Of a DNA stretch of 64,000 nucleotides, positions 22,408-34,766 are shown one piece after another. The DNA is from Sebastes aleutianus (lineage: Eukaryota > Chordata > Actinopteri > Perciformes > Sebastidae). The stretch is from positions 35,796,820 to 35,860,819 of the forward strand of contig CAKAKS010000072.1 in the NCBI GenBank assembly GCA_916700875.1. Direction: 5' to 3'. The notes under the pieces are model-generated. The model did no database searches, was not told the DNA's origin, and saw only the letters and a program-made list of their open reading frames with translations. The translations under genes were made by a program, and so were the position numbers. Within the stretch, counting starts at the first letter, position 1. Each line of letters opens with the position of its first letter.

Positions 22408-25400
22408 ATGGCTGAGTCTCGGAGAGTCCAGTTGACCACGCTGTCCTGTGATGATGGACCTTCACCCTCTGAGCAGCCGGCCCCGGCCCACAAACCTCCG
22501 TCAGGTGTTGAGCAGCAGAAACACACCACAGGTTCAGACACCGACACCGACACCGTCAGACTGCTGCTCAGCTTGTTTGAGCCTGATGACAGCAGCTTCC
22601 CGGAGTTCAGCTACACTCAGCTCGTTGACAACCAGGTGGGATTTTATTCTGATTTCTGCTCCAGTAGGACTTCAATTTCAATATGCTGCAGCTAATGTAT
22701 AGGTTAGGGTTTAAAAACAAACAAAGAAATCAATCCACAGGCTACCTCACGTCTTAACTTGTAACCTGTTAGTATGAACATGTTTAAAGGGGTCATGACT
22801 CGACTTTTATCAATTAACAAATACAATCTGTCCATTTTTAGAATGTTTTTAAAATATAATTTAGCAAACTTGTGCTTTTCTCCTTATGTGCATTTCACAT
22901 CAATATGATGATTAATCAAAATGAAAATACTTTAAATAAGAAATTCATAGGAAAAACAGTTCTGATTTTGACTTTTTAATAAGCTAAGTGATTAAAATCA
23001 AACATTAAAGATTTTCTGCTATTTACTACTTTGCCAAATGTTTTTTTAGTCATTTAAAAAAATATCTGACTGGGTTTACCTTTTTATTTAACCATTTAAC
23101 TGTTTTACTTTTTCAAAATAGAAATAAAATGAACACATAGTGACTTTAGTTAAACTTTTTCCAGTATTGCACTACTTCAAAATGTATCCACATTAAGACA
23201 AATTGTGAAGATTTCTTTTCCCACATCACCACATTTTCCAATTTTAGAATATTTTTTTGATATAATTTAGCAAACACTTGCTGGTTACAGCTGTGCTTTT
23301 TCTCTTTATGTGCATTTCACATCAATATGATGATTAATCATAAAGAAAATACTTTAAATAAGAAATTCGTAAAGGAAAAACAGTTCTGATTTTGACTTTT
23401 TAATAAGCTAAGTAGTTAATATCAAACATTAAAGCTTTTCTGCTATTTACTACTAAATATTAAATACTGCCAAAAACTTTTTTTATTCATTTAAAAAAAA
23501 TATCTGACTGGGTTTACCTTTTTAAGATTACCGTTTGTTTTTTTTCAAAATAGAAATCAAATAAACACAGTGACTTTAGTTACATTTTTCCAGTATTGCA
23601 CTACTTCAAAATTTATCCACATTTAATTTTTTTTGTGAATATTTTTTTTCCACATCACCAGTTTTATTTTAGTGCATTAAAACATGGAGGATCCTTTTGC
23701 AATTAATACTTATTGTATTAGAAATTGCACGCTTTCTTTCAACTCACTCAAGATTGTTTGGCCTTTTCTGTGATTGAGTTTGTGTTGGTTTCCCCCATCC
23801 TTACAGTATGTCACATGGAAGTTCAGCATATCAAAGGTTTATTTGCCCTAAATGGCTTCACAACACACAAAGGCCCTGCTGGAAAACCAGGCACACAAAG
23901 CTGGCTATAATATGACATCACTACATTTAATCATGACATGAAAAACTAAAGCGACTAGATTATTTTGAACTGAGCTAAAAGTGTGACTATGAGACACAGA
24001 ACTGTTTTTATTTTGTGTAAAATGTGTGATTGATATGAGACTTTACATATTTTCAGATCAACCACACAAAAGATGAAATCCCACTGAGCAGATTTGAGGA
24101 GGAAGAAATGAGAGAGAAGGATGAGGTCGCTGCTATTTCAAAGAAATTGGAAGAAAAATATGTGAGTGGCTTTTCTTTGCAAACCTGAATTATTGGTCAA
24201 TATAACCGATTTCTCAAGGGACCCTTTAGTCAAATGAAGACCAGTGTGCGTGCGAACTCTTTATCAAAATGGTGTCAAATGGCACAACAATATTAAGTAT
24301 CCTCTTGTTGCAGGGTGACAAACCGAAGGAGAAGAAGGACCGCATTCAGGACTTGATTGATATCGGATTCGGTTATGATGAAGAGGATTCTTTCATTGAC
24401 AACTCTGAGGCTGTGAGTCAGTGTTAAATCACATTTCAATAACCCCATCATATATTTGTTATATCAGCATCTTTGAAGACCTGTTGTGTTGAACAAAGAC
24501 ATAGTTTTGATATACTGTGTCTAGGTCTTTGGGGCTTTTTAGCAGTTTACTTCAATCACTGTTAGATATCCTCTCTGCTCGAGCAGTGACTCATTGTGAA
24601 GGCAGTTCACTCAAGTCTCAAAATCCAAACGCGTTATTATAAAAAAAAGTGATCTGACTGTCCTCTGCTCAGAAATGTGTTCCCTGTGTTTGTTTCCCTT
24701 CAAATTTGTCCCCAATTTTGTCATTTAGAGGCCCATCAATCTTTCTCAGACTTTTCTTTGGCTTATCTTAATATTTTTCTAATTGACAAAATCTATTATC
24801 AAATTCTAATATTGCGTCTGGCTGGTCTCTGTAGTACGACGAATTTGTGCCGGCCTCCATCACAACCAAATTTGGTGGATTCTATGTAAATTCGGGCGTG
24901 CTGCACTTCCGCCAGGCTTCAGAGACGGAGGACCTCACAAAAGAAAAGGAAACACTTGAGCCCTCAAAAGTAAGTAGTGCATCTAAAAAAAACATGCAAA
25001 GCATTGTAATGGATGTGTTGATATTCTCATGGATCAGATTTCAATTTAAACCATAACACCCACATAGTCTTTTTTAGGGGGGTACAGGGGGTCTTTAGGG
25101 GGAGATAGCAGGTCAACAGTAGATGTCACATAGAAGTGGTGTAAATCAGCTGAAAGCTGGGAACCTGAAGATTGTTTTGAGATGCAGCTCTTAATATTAA
25201 TTAATTCAACATTAGGATAGAAGTTTATGATGGCTATTCCCATGCTCACTTATGTCTCATAAGTTTCAGCATTTTTTGGGGTTGATACCATTTGATGCTA
25301 AATTTAAAAATATTGTATCACTTGAGAATTGATAACAATGCTCAATAATCCCTCCAAAATACCACATTAAGACACCAAGACCTTGAGGAACACCATAGAA

Positions 25401-28400
25401 AAACCCATGCTGTGATTTGGTTTCAAACACTTTTGATATTTGGAAATTTCTGCAAGAATTGCATATTTGTTGATCGGATGGCGAGCACTTCTATTCTGGA
25501 AACTGCTCAGAAACCCCCTTATTGTCAATCTACCTAGGAAAGCCATCCATCCTCTGGATGCTCTAGGTCTCTAGTTTGTGGTTATAAAGTTTCATGAGGC
25601 TGTGATTATCCTAGAGGTCACCACAGGTCATTTTATACAGTGAGGTCAAGTTTAAAAAAACGGGTATCACTACAATTTAAATGGCTACTATGGAGACTAA
25701 CATCATCACACATTAATACAATTGAGATCATTGGATCCACAGGAGTCTCAGCTTTACAGTGATACCCAATTTATGCAATTTCCAAAACTGTTTAGGGACC
25801 CCAGTATGTAGAAATATTAAAATACGCCATTTTAGAATAGGCGAAAATAAAACATTTATACTGCATGAAGAAAATGTTTTTTGCCCCAAACTGCATGTGA
25901 TTATCATAAAGTGGGCATGTCTGTAAAGGGGAGACTCGTGGGTACCCATAGAACCCATTTTCACTCATAAACCTTGAGGTCAGAGGTCAAGGGACCTCTG
26001 TGAATACGGCCATTCCAGTTTTCCCCTCACAAACATTTGTAGCGTTATTTAGCCTCCTTCCCGACAAGCCAGCATGACATGGTTGCTACCAATGCATGCC
26101 TTAGGTCGTCTAGTTCCATATGATGCTAACATCTTCACCATCCACCCCGCTTTAAAACTGAGCCTGCAACAGCCTCTTAAAGACAGGAATGTATCATAAG
26201 TGAATGACTGCCAAAACTGTTCTTTGTACCAAAGTTTTCAACACCTTCAAACATGATTTTTTAGAAACGTAAAGTTAATGGCGTACCAGAGAAGCCAAAG
26301 AAGAAGCGCTGCAGAGAAGGTGGAGAGATGATGAGCAATGTGGAGCCTAAGTCAAGGTGAGGCTTACCAAATGTTACCTCTTGCATAGAGCCAATTTGAC
26401 TCTGATGCTAGAACATTTTATTTAAAGGTCCAGTGTGTAACAATTAGGGGGATCTATTAGCATAAATAGAATACAATATTAATAAGTATGCTTTCTTTAG
26501 TGTATAATCACCTGATAAGAATCGTCGTGTTTTCGTTACCTTAGAATGAGCCGTTTATATCTACGTAGGAGTAGGTCCTCTTCACGAAGTCCGCCATGTT
26601 TCTACAGTAACCCAGAACGGACGAACCAAACTCTGTTAACTTTTCCTGCTTGGGCCGGAGGCGATAACGTTACTCGCTCCTGTCGCCACCGCTCCTTCTC
26701 TCTCGCTTCACCACTCACTTCCCTCGTACACACACACAATACGCTGCTGAAATGGCTCTAGAGAGGGACATTCGCGTTTTCACGTCGGCCACTATAGCTC
26801 TCCAACACGCTCGGCACACGGGAGAGGTTTCAGTTGGTTGCAATCTCCTCACCTCACCGCTAGATACCGCCAGATCCTACACCCTGGACCTTTTAATAAA
26901 ATTCTCAAAATGATTTTCTCATAAGCGTAACATGTTTATCTTGTAGCACTTTGTCTGAAACTGGACTGAATGACGAGATGACGACAGTGAAGAAGAAGAA
27001 AAAGAAAAAGGCTGCTGGCACATTGAGCGTCACCAGCATGTTGAAGAAGTTCCAAAGAGAGAAGGAGAAGGAACAACAGAAGATAGAGAAAGCAAATCAG
27101 AGGAGCGCTGCACTCCTGGGTGCCATCACAATCCCTCTGTGCCCGGCAGACGCAGGCGGCGGTGGCGGCTCAGGACTGACCGACCCTCTCCTCAGTTTAA
27201 TTGGCTCCACCAATGACCACACTCTGATCCAAGCAGCCAACGCGGTGGATTTTGATATCGATTTAGACTCTTTATTAGATGTCACTGAAGAGACTTCGTC
27301 ACCAAAGATGGCTCCTCAACCTGCAACAGAAGCGCAGCTTTTCGGACCTAAAACGGATGATCTGACCGCGTCTGATGCTGCTCCTCAAGTCCAACCTCCA
27401 AATACAAAGACCAACCTGCAGCTGAAGCCTCAGTCAGAGCAAATCCAGCTCCCGTCACAAACCAGCTCCACCTCAGCTCATCAGTGTGTCCCGCTGCCAG
27501 AGGGACTTCCCCCACGACTGGAAGACAGCATTAGAAAACTCATGGTGGTAAGGTCATTTTGTTATTAGAGTATGCTGAAGCGAGGATGTTTCAGATTGTT
27601 GACAGATTAAACACCTGTGAATACCATTAATTGTAAATGGTAAATTGCAGGATGGATGCACAGATGACGTGTGCTCATTTTTCAGGTTGCCAAGACCTCG
27701 GAGGGAGAGTCGAAACTCAAGTTCTTCACTCCAAAAATCAACTCAATCCTGCTAGAGTGAGTCATCCAAAAACACATGTTTACATTTTGGCAACTATTGT
27801 CTTAAACCAGCAGCATTCTGGGAATCATTAACCAGTTTATACTTCAAGATCAGATCGGATTTGTCTGGAATCCAGTTGTAGATATCAAACACAACTACGT
27901 TTACATGCACATTAATATTCCACTATTATTTTGAATATGACAATATTCAAAATTTGAAACGAGTCATGTAAACAGCATATTCTGTTTGGCTATTCTGAAT
28001 TAGGTCTTATTCAGAATGGAGCATTTTCTCATTAAGACATGTGAGATATGCTGATATTATTCAGGTTTTAGGAGCATTCTTTGGACATGCATACAGCGCA
28101 TTCAGAATATGCGTCTCAGTTGTGTTTTTTGGGGGGTTGTGATGCACGGCCTCTGTGCGTTGTACACAAACCAACTAGCCGACAGTTTGCAGAGATGCAT
28201 GCCCAAAATAAAAGCCCATATTTCTGGTAGGAAGGAGAAACGCACCTATTTTTAAACATTATGAAAGACTTGGATATCAACAGGTTTTTGGATATGCACA
28301 AATATCGCAATGCCGACCTTTTCAACTGCGGTTGAAGGAATGAAAGAGGAAGGTTGTGTTCACATGGCTGCATGTAAACGGGAATATTAGTGAAATATGT

Positions 28401-31400
28401 GGTACATAGCCTCATGTCCCTTCCGGATGAATTGTAACTTTGATGATTTCATTTTTGATTTAATGCCATCGTCAGGCCAACATTTTTCCAATACTATGGT
28501 TTATGATCAAATACCTGCAACACTAATGACATTCCCATGAGCCTCAGCTGTACTGTGTGTTTACTGCTACTTGGCAAATTTTATCATGCTAAAAAACTAA
28601 ACTTAAGATTTTAGATTTTGGGGTGAACTGTCCCTTTTTAATACTACTTTTACATACCTACACGCATTCATACTCCAATGATGAAGTGCTCATTAGGGGC
28701 AGTGTCTTGCTCAAGGTCAAGAACTACCGTCTCACATGCAGTGGTGGCCTAAAGGTGTGGAAGGATAGGTAAAGAGAAGTGAGCTCATGGCCGGTTCAAT
28801 CCCCCGGACTGGCAGGATAAATCTGGGCGGGGAAAGTGAAGAAAAGAAGCACTTGCCCCTCCCTCATTACCACCACTGAGGTGCCCTTGAACAAGGCCCT
28901 TAACTCCAACCGCTGCTCCGTTACCTGCAGATCAAAATGTGGTTGTACTGGGCAGATGTGAATGTGTAACTGTGTGAATGTGATCAGGGTGTTGCTGAAA
29001 AAGGTGGACCTCCCATGAATAAGTAAAGGTGAAAAAAAAAAACTACCACATCTAGGTTATAAATCAGGCGTTGACTCGTGTGTTCCTTGCTTTAGCTGCC
29101 CATAGTAATATTAATCACAGTTTTTACATGCGTAGTTCAGCTCTCTCGCTGTGTCTTGATCTAGTATTGAGGTGCAGTGTCGGGAACAAGGCGTCCAGAT
29201 GCGCTCCAAGGTGTACACACACCTGTCGTCTTTCCTGCCCTGCAGCAGAGACACGCTCCTCAAACGCGTAAAGAAACTGTTCCTCGCATACATGGTGAGT
29301 GTGTTTTTAAATGCTTGAATTCATCACAGGTAGATGTTCAAGTTTTATATCTGCATGTGACTCGCTTCTTGAATGTGACACTGACCAGGAGGAGGAGCCC
29401 GCTGATGAGGAGGATCCCATGCAGAAACTGAAGGAGGCCATCGGCAGAGCTATGCCCGAGCAGATTGCATGTTTCAATGAAAACTGCCAAGTATACGAGC
29501 AAGTCAAGGCTTCAAAGTAAGTTCATCAGCATATACTGTATCTTGCGTAATGGAAAAAGATAATTTAATTTACTTGTTTTGACGTGTACGGTTAGATTGC
29601 TAGTGGTCATTTTTATTTGAATCGCCACTTCAAAAACACAACATTGTAGGGAGTTCTCTTCCAAAAAAAATATTTAATTAAAATGCCAGAAATCAATTAT
29701 TTCGTACTGGTTGACATGACGTTAGAAACGTTAACTTGAATTGAGGTTGCCAAAAACATGTGATGGAATAACTGCACTAGGTGGCATTTATCTATTAATG
29801 TAAAATCTGTCTACTGATCCTCCTTCAATCGAAACCGTGACACCCTCTTACAGTTTCAATCCTGAAGTGTGTGTTTTATCTTCTAGATCTTATTAGAAGA
29901 ATCAGTGATATTTGAAATTTCAAAGCTTTATTTGTTTCCTTTTTATATGCACAAACATGTCCGTGCATCCAAAAATTGCTGTAGCCTATACATAATTTGA
30001 TGCAGTGTGCCTCTTTTCGAATAGGGTTTGGGCTAATTGGAGATGTATCTTTATCTTTCAGGGCAGCAGAGGAGGAGAAAGAAGGCAAACAGAAGGTGAA
30101 TGTTGGCCCAGAGGACAATGTGGAGGAGAAAGGTGGGAAAAGAGGAGGAGGTCCTAAGAAGTCGTTCAAATGGAACGAAGAAATCAGGTCAGATACAATG
30201 AAGATCACTAGATTATGTGAAATTTTAGTTAAAGGGTCCATTATATTTATATTTTTTTGTCATTCTGTAGCCTCCCAGTGGTGTTCCTTATGTATTCGAC
30301 CAAAATGTGAATGTTTGGATTTGATGTATGTAAGTTTTGGCGTCAAAATGCTATTTTCCCAAGCCCCTCTACAAACTTTTTCCCATGTGACCTGACGTAG
30401 GTTTCTAAATGATGACGCTGCTACGTATACAGTGTATACATACATCCTTAGTCAGTGTATTAATGTCACATACAGCAACTTAAATGCCAGTCAGCATGCT
30501 CCCAGTTTGGAGAAGCAGACAGGAGTACCGACACAGAAGCTGAGCAATGTACCGCTGTGTGGACGCCACGTTAGTAAGGTAAAGCAGCTCTGGACGGGAG
30601 CAGCAGAAAAATATATTTTAGCCACGTAAAAAAAATATCAGTTTAAGTGCACATTATATTTAGAATATTGTCAACGCTTTACCTCGCCATCAAACAGCCC
30701 TTTCCGACGGGGAATACATACAACCCCACTTAAAAAAACGAACCCTTTCAGTTATTTCCAAACATGGCACAGCTAACATTAACTCAGCTAGTGCTAGCGT
30801 CTACATTATTCATAACCTTATTGATTAGCTCACTTTGGAAACCTACATCACTGCTTTTTGCCAACAGCTGAAAAAAACAGAAAGGAACACAAATGGACCC
30901 ACCCTTTTAATTAAGTAACCTGCTTTAGTGCACATTATACCATGTTTACTTTGTGTCAACATAATCATATTTTTTCTCACACAGGGAGAGCTTGTGTCAG
31001 GTGTTAAAGCTGAAAATGGAGAGGTATAAAAAGGAAAGTAAAGGGAGTCGGGAGATGGAGAACCACCTGAAGACCTTGTTAGACAATGAGATCCAACCGC
31101 TTTGGCCAAAGGGGTGGATGCAGTCTAGGTATGTGACACTGGTGCAAGTTTACACCTTCGGTTTCATACTTTTAAAAGTTCTTCTTTACCTGATTGTACA
31201 TTCAGACATGCCCTTACTCGACATTTGTTTGTTCAGGGTGCTGATAAGGGAGAGCAGGAAAATGTTGAACCTTTTTACGACATTACCGTGAGTACAATAT
31301 ACCTGTAACTTTATCTCTTTTTATTTGTATGAATTTCTAGATGCAGTTAAAAGCTGCTGCTCTTTTTTTTTTGTAAAAGGATGTCGAAACACAAATTTAC

Positions 31401-32008
31401 TTGATGTGTCATGTGTTCTCAGAGTAAAGAGGGCCCGGCCTGAGAAGAAGCAGCCATCCATCAGTGGTCCTCCTGCTACGTCAGATGGCTGCAGCGTTCT
31501 CCAGGGCCCTCCATTACCGAAAGGACTCCCCAAAGAAGAAGAAGACGACGTCATTATCGTGTGTTCAAATATCTGCAACTCTATGTCGCTTGGTACCGAG
31601 AAGAAGGAAGCTGCTGCCTTGAAAAAAGCAGAGGGTAAAACAGTGGCAGTGGATGCTGGTTCCTCTACACCTGTGAAGGTCAACGCCACATCTGCTCCAT
31701 CTCAGTCACTCCTTGATCTCCTTGCCGATCAAGCGTTGGCTCGGGAGCAACCGTTCTCCATTTCCCAGGAGCTCCTTGCAGCAGCCGTTGCAAAATACAA
31801 ACGTTCAGTTCAGCACTGGAGCTTTGGGGTGGACACCAAAAGTCCTCCTCATCCTCCTCCGCCTCCTCAGTCCAGCCCCGTCGGGTTCCCACTGAGCGGG
31901 GTGTGTCATGTTGTTTTGCCCCAGCTGCTGCCGGTTGGAGACTTTGCCAGGCACATGGATGCTGACCATGTGCAGGTCATCTCTGATGATGACATCACTA
32001 TACAATGA
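22408..32008 (+). CDS. ubn1: ubinuclein, HIRA-complex chromatin protein (13 coding exons)
   Basis: Nuclear subunit of the HIRA histone chaperone complex, which deposits histone H3.3. Coding exons: 22408-22635, 24057-24161, 24314-24412, 24835-24969, 26265-26356, 26947-27547, 27686-27756, 29165-29294, 29389-29516, 30062-30187, 30985-31128, 31237-31287, 31423-32008. All junctions are GT-AG and the frame closes exactly, giving 831 aa. Residues 1-76 hold LFEPDDSSFPEFSY. Residues about 117-165 are the Hpc2-related HIRA-binding domain (KKDRIQDLIDIGFGYDEE, then PASITTKFGGFYVNSG). The conserved middle domain spans about 400-625 (SSFLPCSRDTLLKR, KLKEAIGRAMPEQ, PLWPKGWMQSR). Lys-rich stretches suggest nuclear localisation. 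The C-terminus is shorter than human UBN1 as I recall it (about 1130 aa), losing most of the Ser/Pro-rich tail. A ubn2-type identity is less likely given the MAESRRVQ start and the LLDLLADQALA motif. Confidence 0.88.
22833..23660. repeat. tandem duplication in ubn1 intron 1
   Basis: Two copies of an AT-rich segment of roughly 400-420 bp, about 22833-23236 and 23237-23660. Both contain ATGTGCATTTCACATCAATA, GTTCTGATTTTGACTTTTTA and ATCTGACTGGGTTTACC. The divergence visible by eye is modest. Confidence 0.85.
25690..26160. repeat. MITE family G fragment in ubn1 intron 4
   Basis: Carries CCCCAAACTGCATGTGATTA, GGGAGACTCGTGGGTACCCA and GTCAGAGGTCAAGGGACC, which recur inside the complete copy at 45402-46097. 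The GGGCTGTCAA termini are absent, so this is internal sequence only. Confidence 0.7.
26422..26896 (-). mobile_element. MITE family A, copy 3, in ubn1 intron 5
   Basis: The longest uninterrupted copy of the family, in reverse orientation. Ends are TTTAAAGGTCCAGTGTGTAA on the left and CTACACCCTGGACCTTTTAA on the right. It includes the middle section that copy 1 lacks. The ORF at 26546-26761 is inside this element and is not a ubn1 exon. Confidence 0.8.
28430..28600. repeat. degenerate interspersed repeat in ubn1 intron 7
   Basis: CTAATGACATTCCCATGAGCC and AGCTGTACTGTGTGTTTACTGC match the teleost repeat family also seen at 4365-5345 and 8820-9590. Confidence 0.5.
28738..29040 (+). mobile_element. 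tRNA-derived SINE in ubn1 intron 7
   Basis: The head has RNA polymerase III promoter-like boxes: TGGCCTAAAGGTG (A-box like, near 28745) and GGTTCAATCCC (B-box, near 28793). The body contains GAGGTGCCCTTGAACAAGG and ends in an A-rich tail at about 29028-29041. Same orientation as the gene. It resembles the V-SINE/FR2 type of fish SINE from recall. Confidence 0.7.
30231..30960. repeat. composite MITE sequence in ubn1 intron 10
   Basis: Contains a half-copy of the fold-back element found at 32163-32900: CAGTTTGGAGAAGCAGACAGG, AGCAATGTACCGCTGTG and TACAACCCCACTTAAAA. Outer flanks (AAAGGGTCCATTATA near 30232 and CACATTATACCATG near 30931) may belong to a second, surrounding element. Confidence 0.55.
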
Positions 32009-32023
32009 CAGCATTTACACACA
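32009..32023 (+). other. ubn1 3' UTR, first part with putative splice donor
   Basis: Fifteen bases after the TGA stop the sequence reads CACA followed by GTAAGT at 32024. A polypyrimidine-AG acceptor TTCTTTCTAG ends at 33192. If used, the 3' UTR is spliced and the fold-back element is intronic. This is inferred from consensus only. Confidence 0.4.
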
Positions 32024-32162
32024 GTAAGTTTTATTCATATTTTGTTGTTAAAACTTTGGGCGACCTTAAAGTTATTTGCTTAAAAGGGAACTCCAGTGAT
32101 TTAGTATTGCACTTCTATAAAGTTGGGTGACTTACAAGAGACTGATTTTAAAAAACAAATCA

Positions 32163-32900
32163 ATTAAAGGGATAGTTTGGGTGTTTTGAAGTGGGGTTGT
32201 ATGAGGTACTTATCCATAATCAGTGTATTACCTACAGCAGATGACAGTTGGCACGCCCCCAGTTTGGAAAAACAGACAGGAGTACCAGCATGGGAGCAAA
32301 GCAATGTACTACTGTGGACGGGGGCAACAGCAAAACATATTTTAGACACCTACAAGAAAGGCTCACTTAAAAAATCCATATCGGTTTCAGTGTATGCTAT
32401 ATTCTGGATATTTTCACCACTTTACCTTGCCGTCAGACAGCCCTTTCCAACAGGGAACTGAAGCTGTTGTATCCATCTATAATCTCACCAAAGCCACCAG
32501 ACTCCATTGGAAAAAAAACAGTAATTTTACCTCGCAGAACACGTGAGTTGCTGGTCTGTTTTTTTTTCAATGGAGTCTGGTTGCTCTGGCGACAGCATAG
32601 ATGACGGCTTCAGTTCCCAGTCGGAAACAAAGATTGTATAGCTGTCTCACGACAAGGTAAACTGGCAAAAACATTCTAAAACTGATTGATTTTTTTTTTT
32701 TTAGGTTTCTTTTAGGTGTCTAAAATACGTTTTGCTGCTGTCCCTGTCGACAGCAGTTCATTGCTTTGCTCCCGTGCTGGTGCCCCTGTCTGTTTCTCCA
32801 GATTGGTGGCGTGCTGACAATCATCTACTGTAGGTAATACACTATGGAAAAGTACCTCATACAACCCCACTTCAAAACATCCAAATTATACCTTTAAAAT
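32163..32900. mobile_element. fold-back MITE, about 735 bp, nearly a full palindrome
   Basis: The left arm starts AAAGGGATAGTTTGGGTGTT and reads inward through GAAGTGGGGTTGTATGAGG, CAAAGCAATGTACTACTG and AGACTCCATTGGAAAA. The right arm is its reverse complement almost end to end, finishing at ACCTTTAAA. The arms meet around 32520-32570 with only a short unpaired centre. It has no coding capacity. A half-copy sits in intron 10. Confidence 0.88.
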
Positions 32901-33192
32901 CAAAGCAATCTACATTTCCCAGCCTACATTAGATTTGATTGAAAGCTCAAGAAAAAGCTAGTCAGTAAATCTTTAATTCATATTTTTTACATACATTTTG
33001 GTAATAAAAACATGAAGCTGACGAACAGCTAAATTACCATCAATAGACATTTTTTTTTAAGATGAAACAATGCAACAAGCAAAGCAAGTGAAGGGTACTA
33101 TTTTTTGCCGAAGTACAACCCAAAGATTTTGTTTTGTAGACTTGGAACATAGAAAATGATATGACTTTTATGCATTTGTCTTTTCTTTCTAG

Positions 33193-33595
33193 ATGGGAGC
33201 AGTTTCCTTGGAGCTGCACTGGACACATGATGGGATTCTAACAAACACAAACAGTTACGATACCAACGTCAGCAGTGGAAATTAGCTAATATTAATCGGA
33301 TAAATTGTGGTACTCGGCTGAAGATGTGCTTTCTGTCATCTTCACTAGTGTTTAGAAGAGTATGTCATCCGAGATGGGAAGTAATTTAAGGGATTAATAC
33401 TTGTGGTTTTTGACCCCTGAAAGGAGAAGTGGCACTTTTACCAATGAGACGTAAACTGACATCCCACCACTTCTCTGTTTCTGATCAAACCTTATGAGAA
33501 ACATCAAAAATCCCCTGTGACGATGACCCGTTGACTGACTTGTATTTGTGAATGATTTACTTTGAATTAATAAATAATAATAGAGCTTACATGTT
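33193..33595 (+). other. putative ubn1 terminal 3' UTR exon with poly(A) signal
   Basis: Follows a good acceptor at 33183-33192 and contains AATAAA at 33569-33574, about 380 bp downstream of the acceptor. No coding continuation is needed, as the stop codon lies upstream. Unspliced read-through from 32009 to the same poly(A) site is the alternative. Confidence 0.45.
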
Positions 33596-33734
33596 GTGTA
33601 GCTATTTGTTTTTAGCTTAATTGTCTTGTGAGGTAGAGCGACTGAAGCAATTCTGAGCCTTACGTTTTAGTATTGATGCAGTACATCCAATAGACTTGTT
33701 TTTAGAAAATATTTGTTTGTGTGTGTGAACAGTT

Positions 33735-34430
33735 AAAGTGGCCTGACTACTATAGAGAGGTGAAGTCCCTCCCCTTCCGGTGGACCCCGTGGGACCTTAT
33801 TTTGGAAAAAATATGTACGGTAGTCAATGGTGAGAGACATATTTTTTTGATCCCTTTTGAATTGCGACATGAATCAAACATGTTTGTCAATTTAAAACCT
33901 AATTTTGCAAGTCAAGAAAGTTGCAGATTGTCGTATGATTTTGTGTGAAACCGCTCAGTGAACTACATCTCTCATCTCGCACTATATACGTCACCAACAC
34001 TAGCTAGCTAGCTAACTTAGCTATGTTCCACGCACAAATTAATTCTTACCTGATGTGTTTTATCCAGCGACTCTTGGTCTTTTTATCAGACCTGTTGCAG
34101 GTGTGAGTACATCCCAGTACGAAACACACAGGCATCGTAGCTTCAGAGAGGGAGATGTAACTTGCGTGAATTTTGGGTCTGTAGTTTTTCTAATTATGTA
34201 TTTTCACAGTCTGATACTTAAACGGTTTTACGCCAAACTGAGAATTTCTTGACTTGCAAAACTATCTTTTAAATTGACAAACATAACTGTGATTCATGGC
34301 GCAATTCAAACAGGATCAAAAAAATAATTGTCTCTTACAGTTGATTACTGTTCATATATTTTCTGAAATAAGGTCCCCTGGTGGTCCACCAGAAGGGGCG
34401 GGACTTTCCTCTCTGTAGTCACGGAGTATT
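33735..34430. mobile_element. fold-back/TIR element family F
   Basis: The left arm at about 33735-33950 (GACTACTATAGAGAGGTGAAG, CCGGTGGACCCCGTGGGACC, CCTTTTGAATTGCGACATGA) is repeated as reverse complement at about 34240-34427 (CATGGCGCAATTCAAACAGG, GGTCCCCTGGTGGTCCACC). The middle is unpaired. No ORF resembles a transposase. Confidence 0.8.
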
Positions 34431-34766
34431 GTCCACTTTTTAGTCTGTATTACTGAACCGCTACTTGCTAAATCAATGTTTTGGTTTTGGTGTGAACTCC
34501 GGCCAGCAGAAATTAAGTTTCAGTTACACCCTTTTAAGACATGTTACCAGTTTCAACACTTTTTATAATCAAACTGTTTGCCACTCATGTTTGACATCGT
34601 ATCAGTGATTGATCTGCAGTTAATTTTGACCATGTTTTGTTAATATAGAATGAACAAGGCGATTCAAGTTTAAAGCAAGAAAGGGCTGCAGTTGGACATA
34701 AGATAGTATTAGCATTTTAATGCACAGCAGGAAGAACGTAACCTTGTTGAAAGAAAAGAAAACCTG

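Noticed and set aside
22448..22702. Alternative-frame ORF over ubn1 exon 1
   Set aside because: The overlapping frame from 22408 gives conserved ubinuclein sequence and a correct donor at 22635.
26546..26761. 71-codon ORF between ubn1 exons 5 and 6
   Set aside because: Lies wholly inside MITE family A copy 3; the exon 5-6 splice keeps frame without it.
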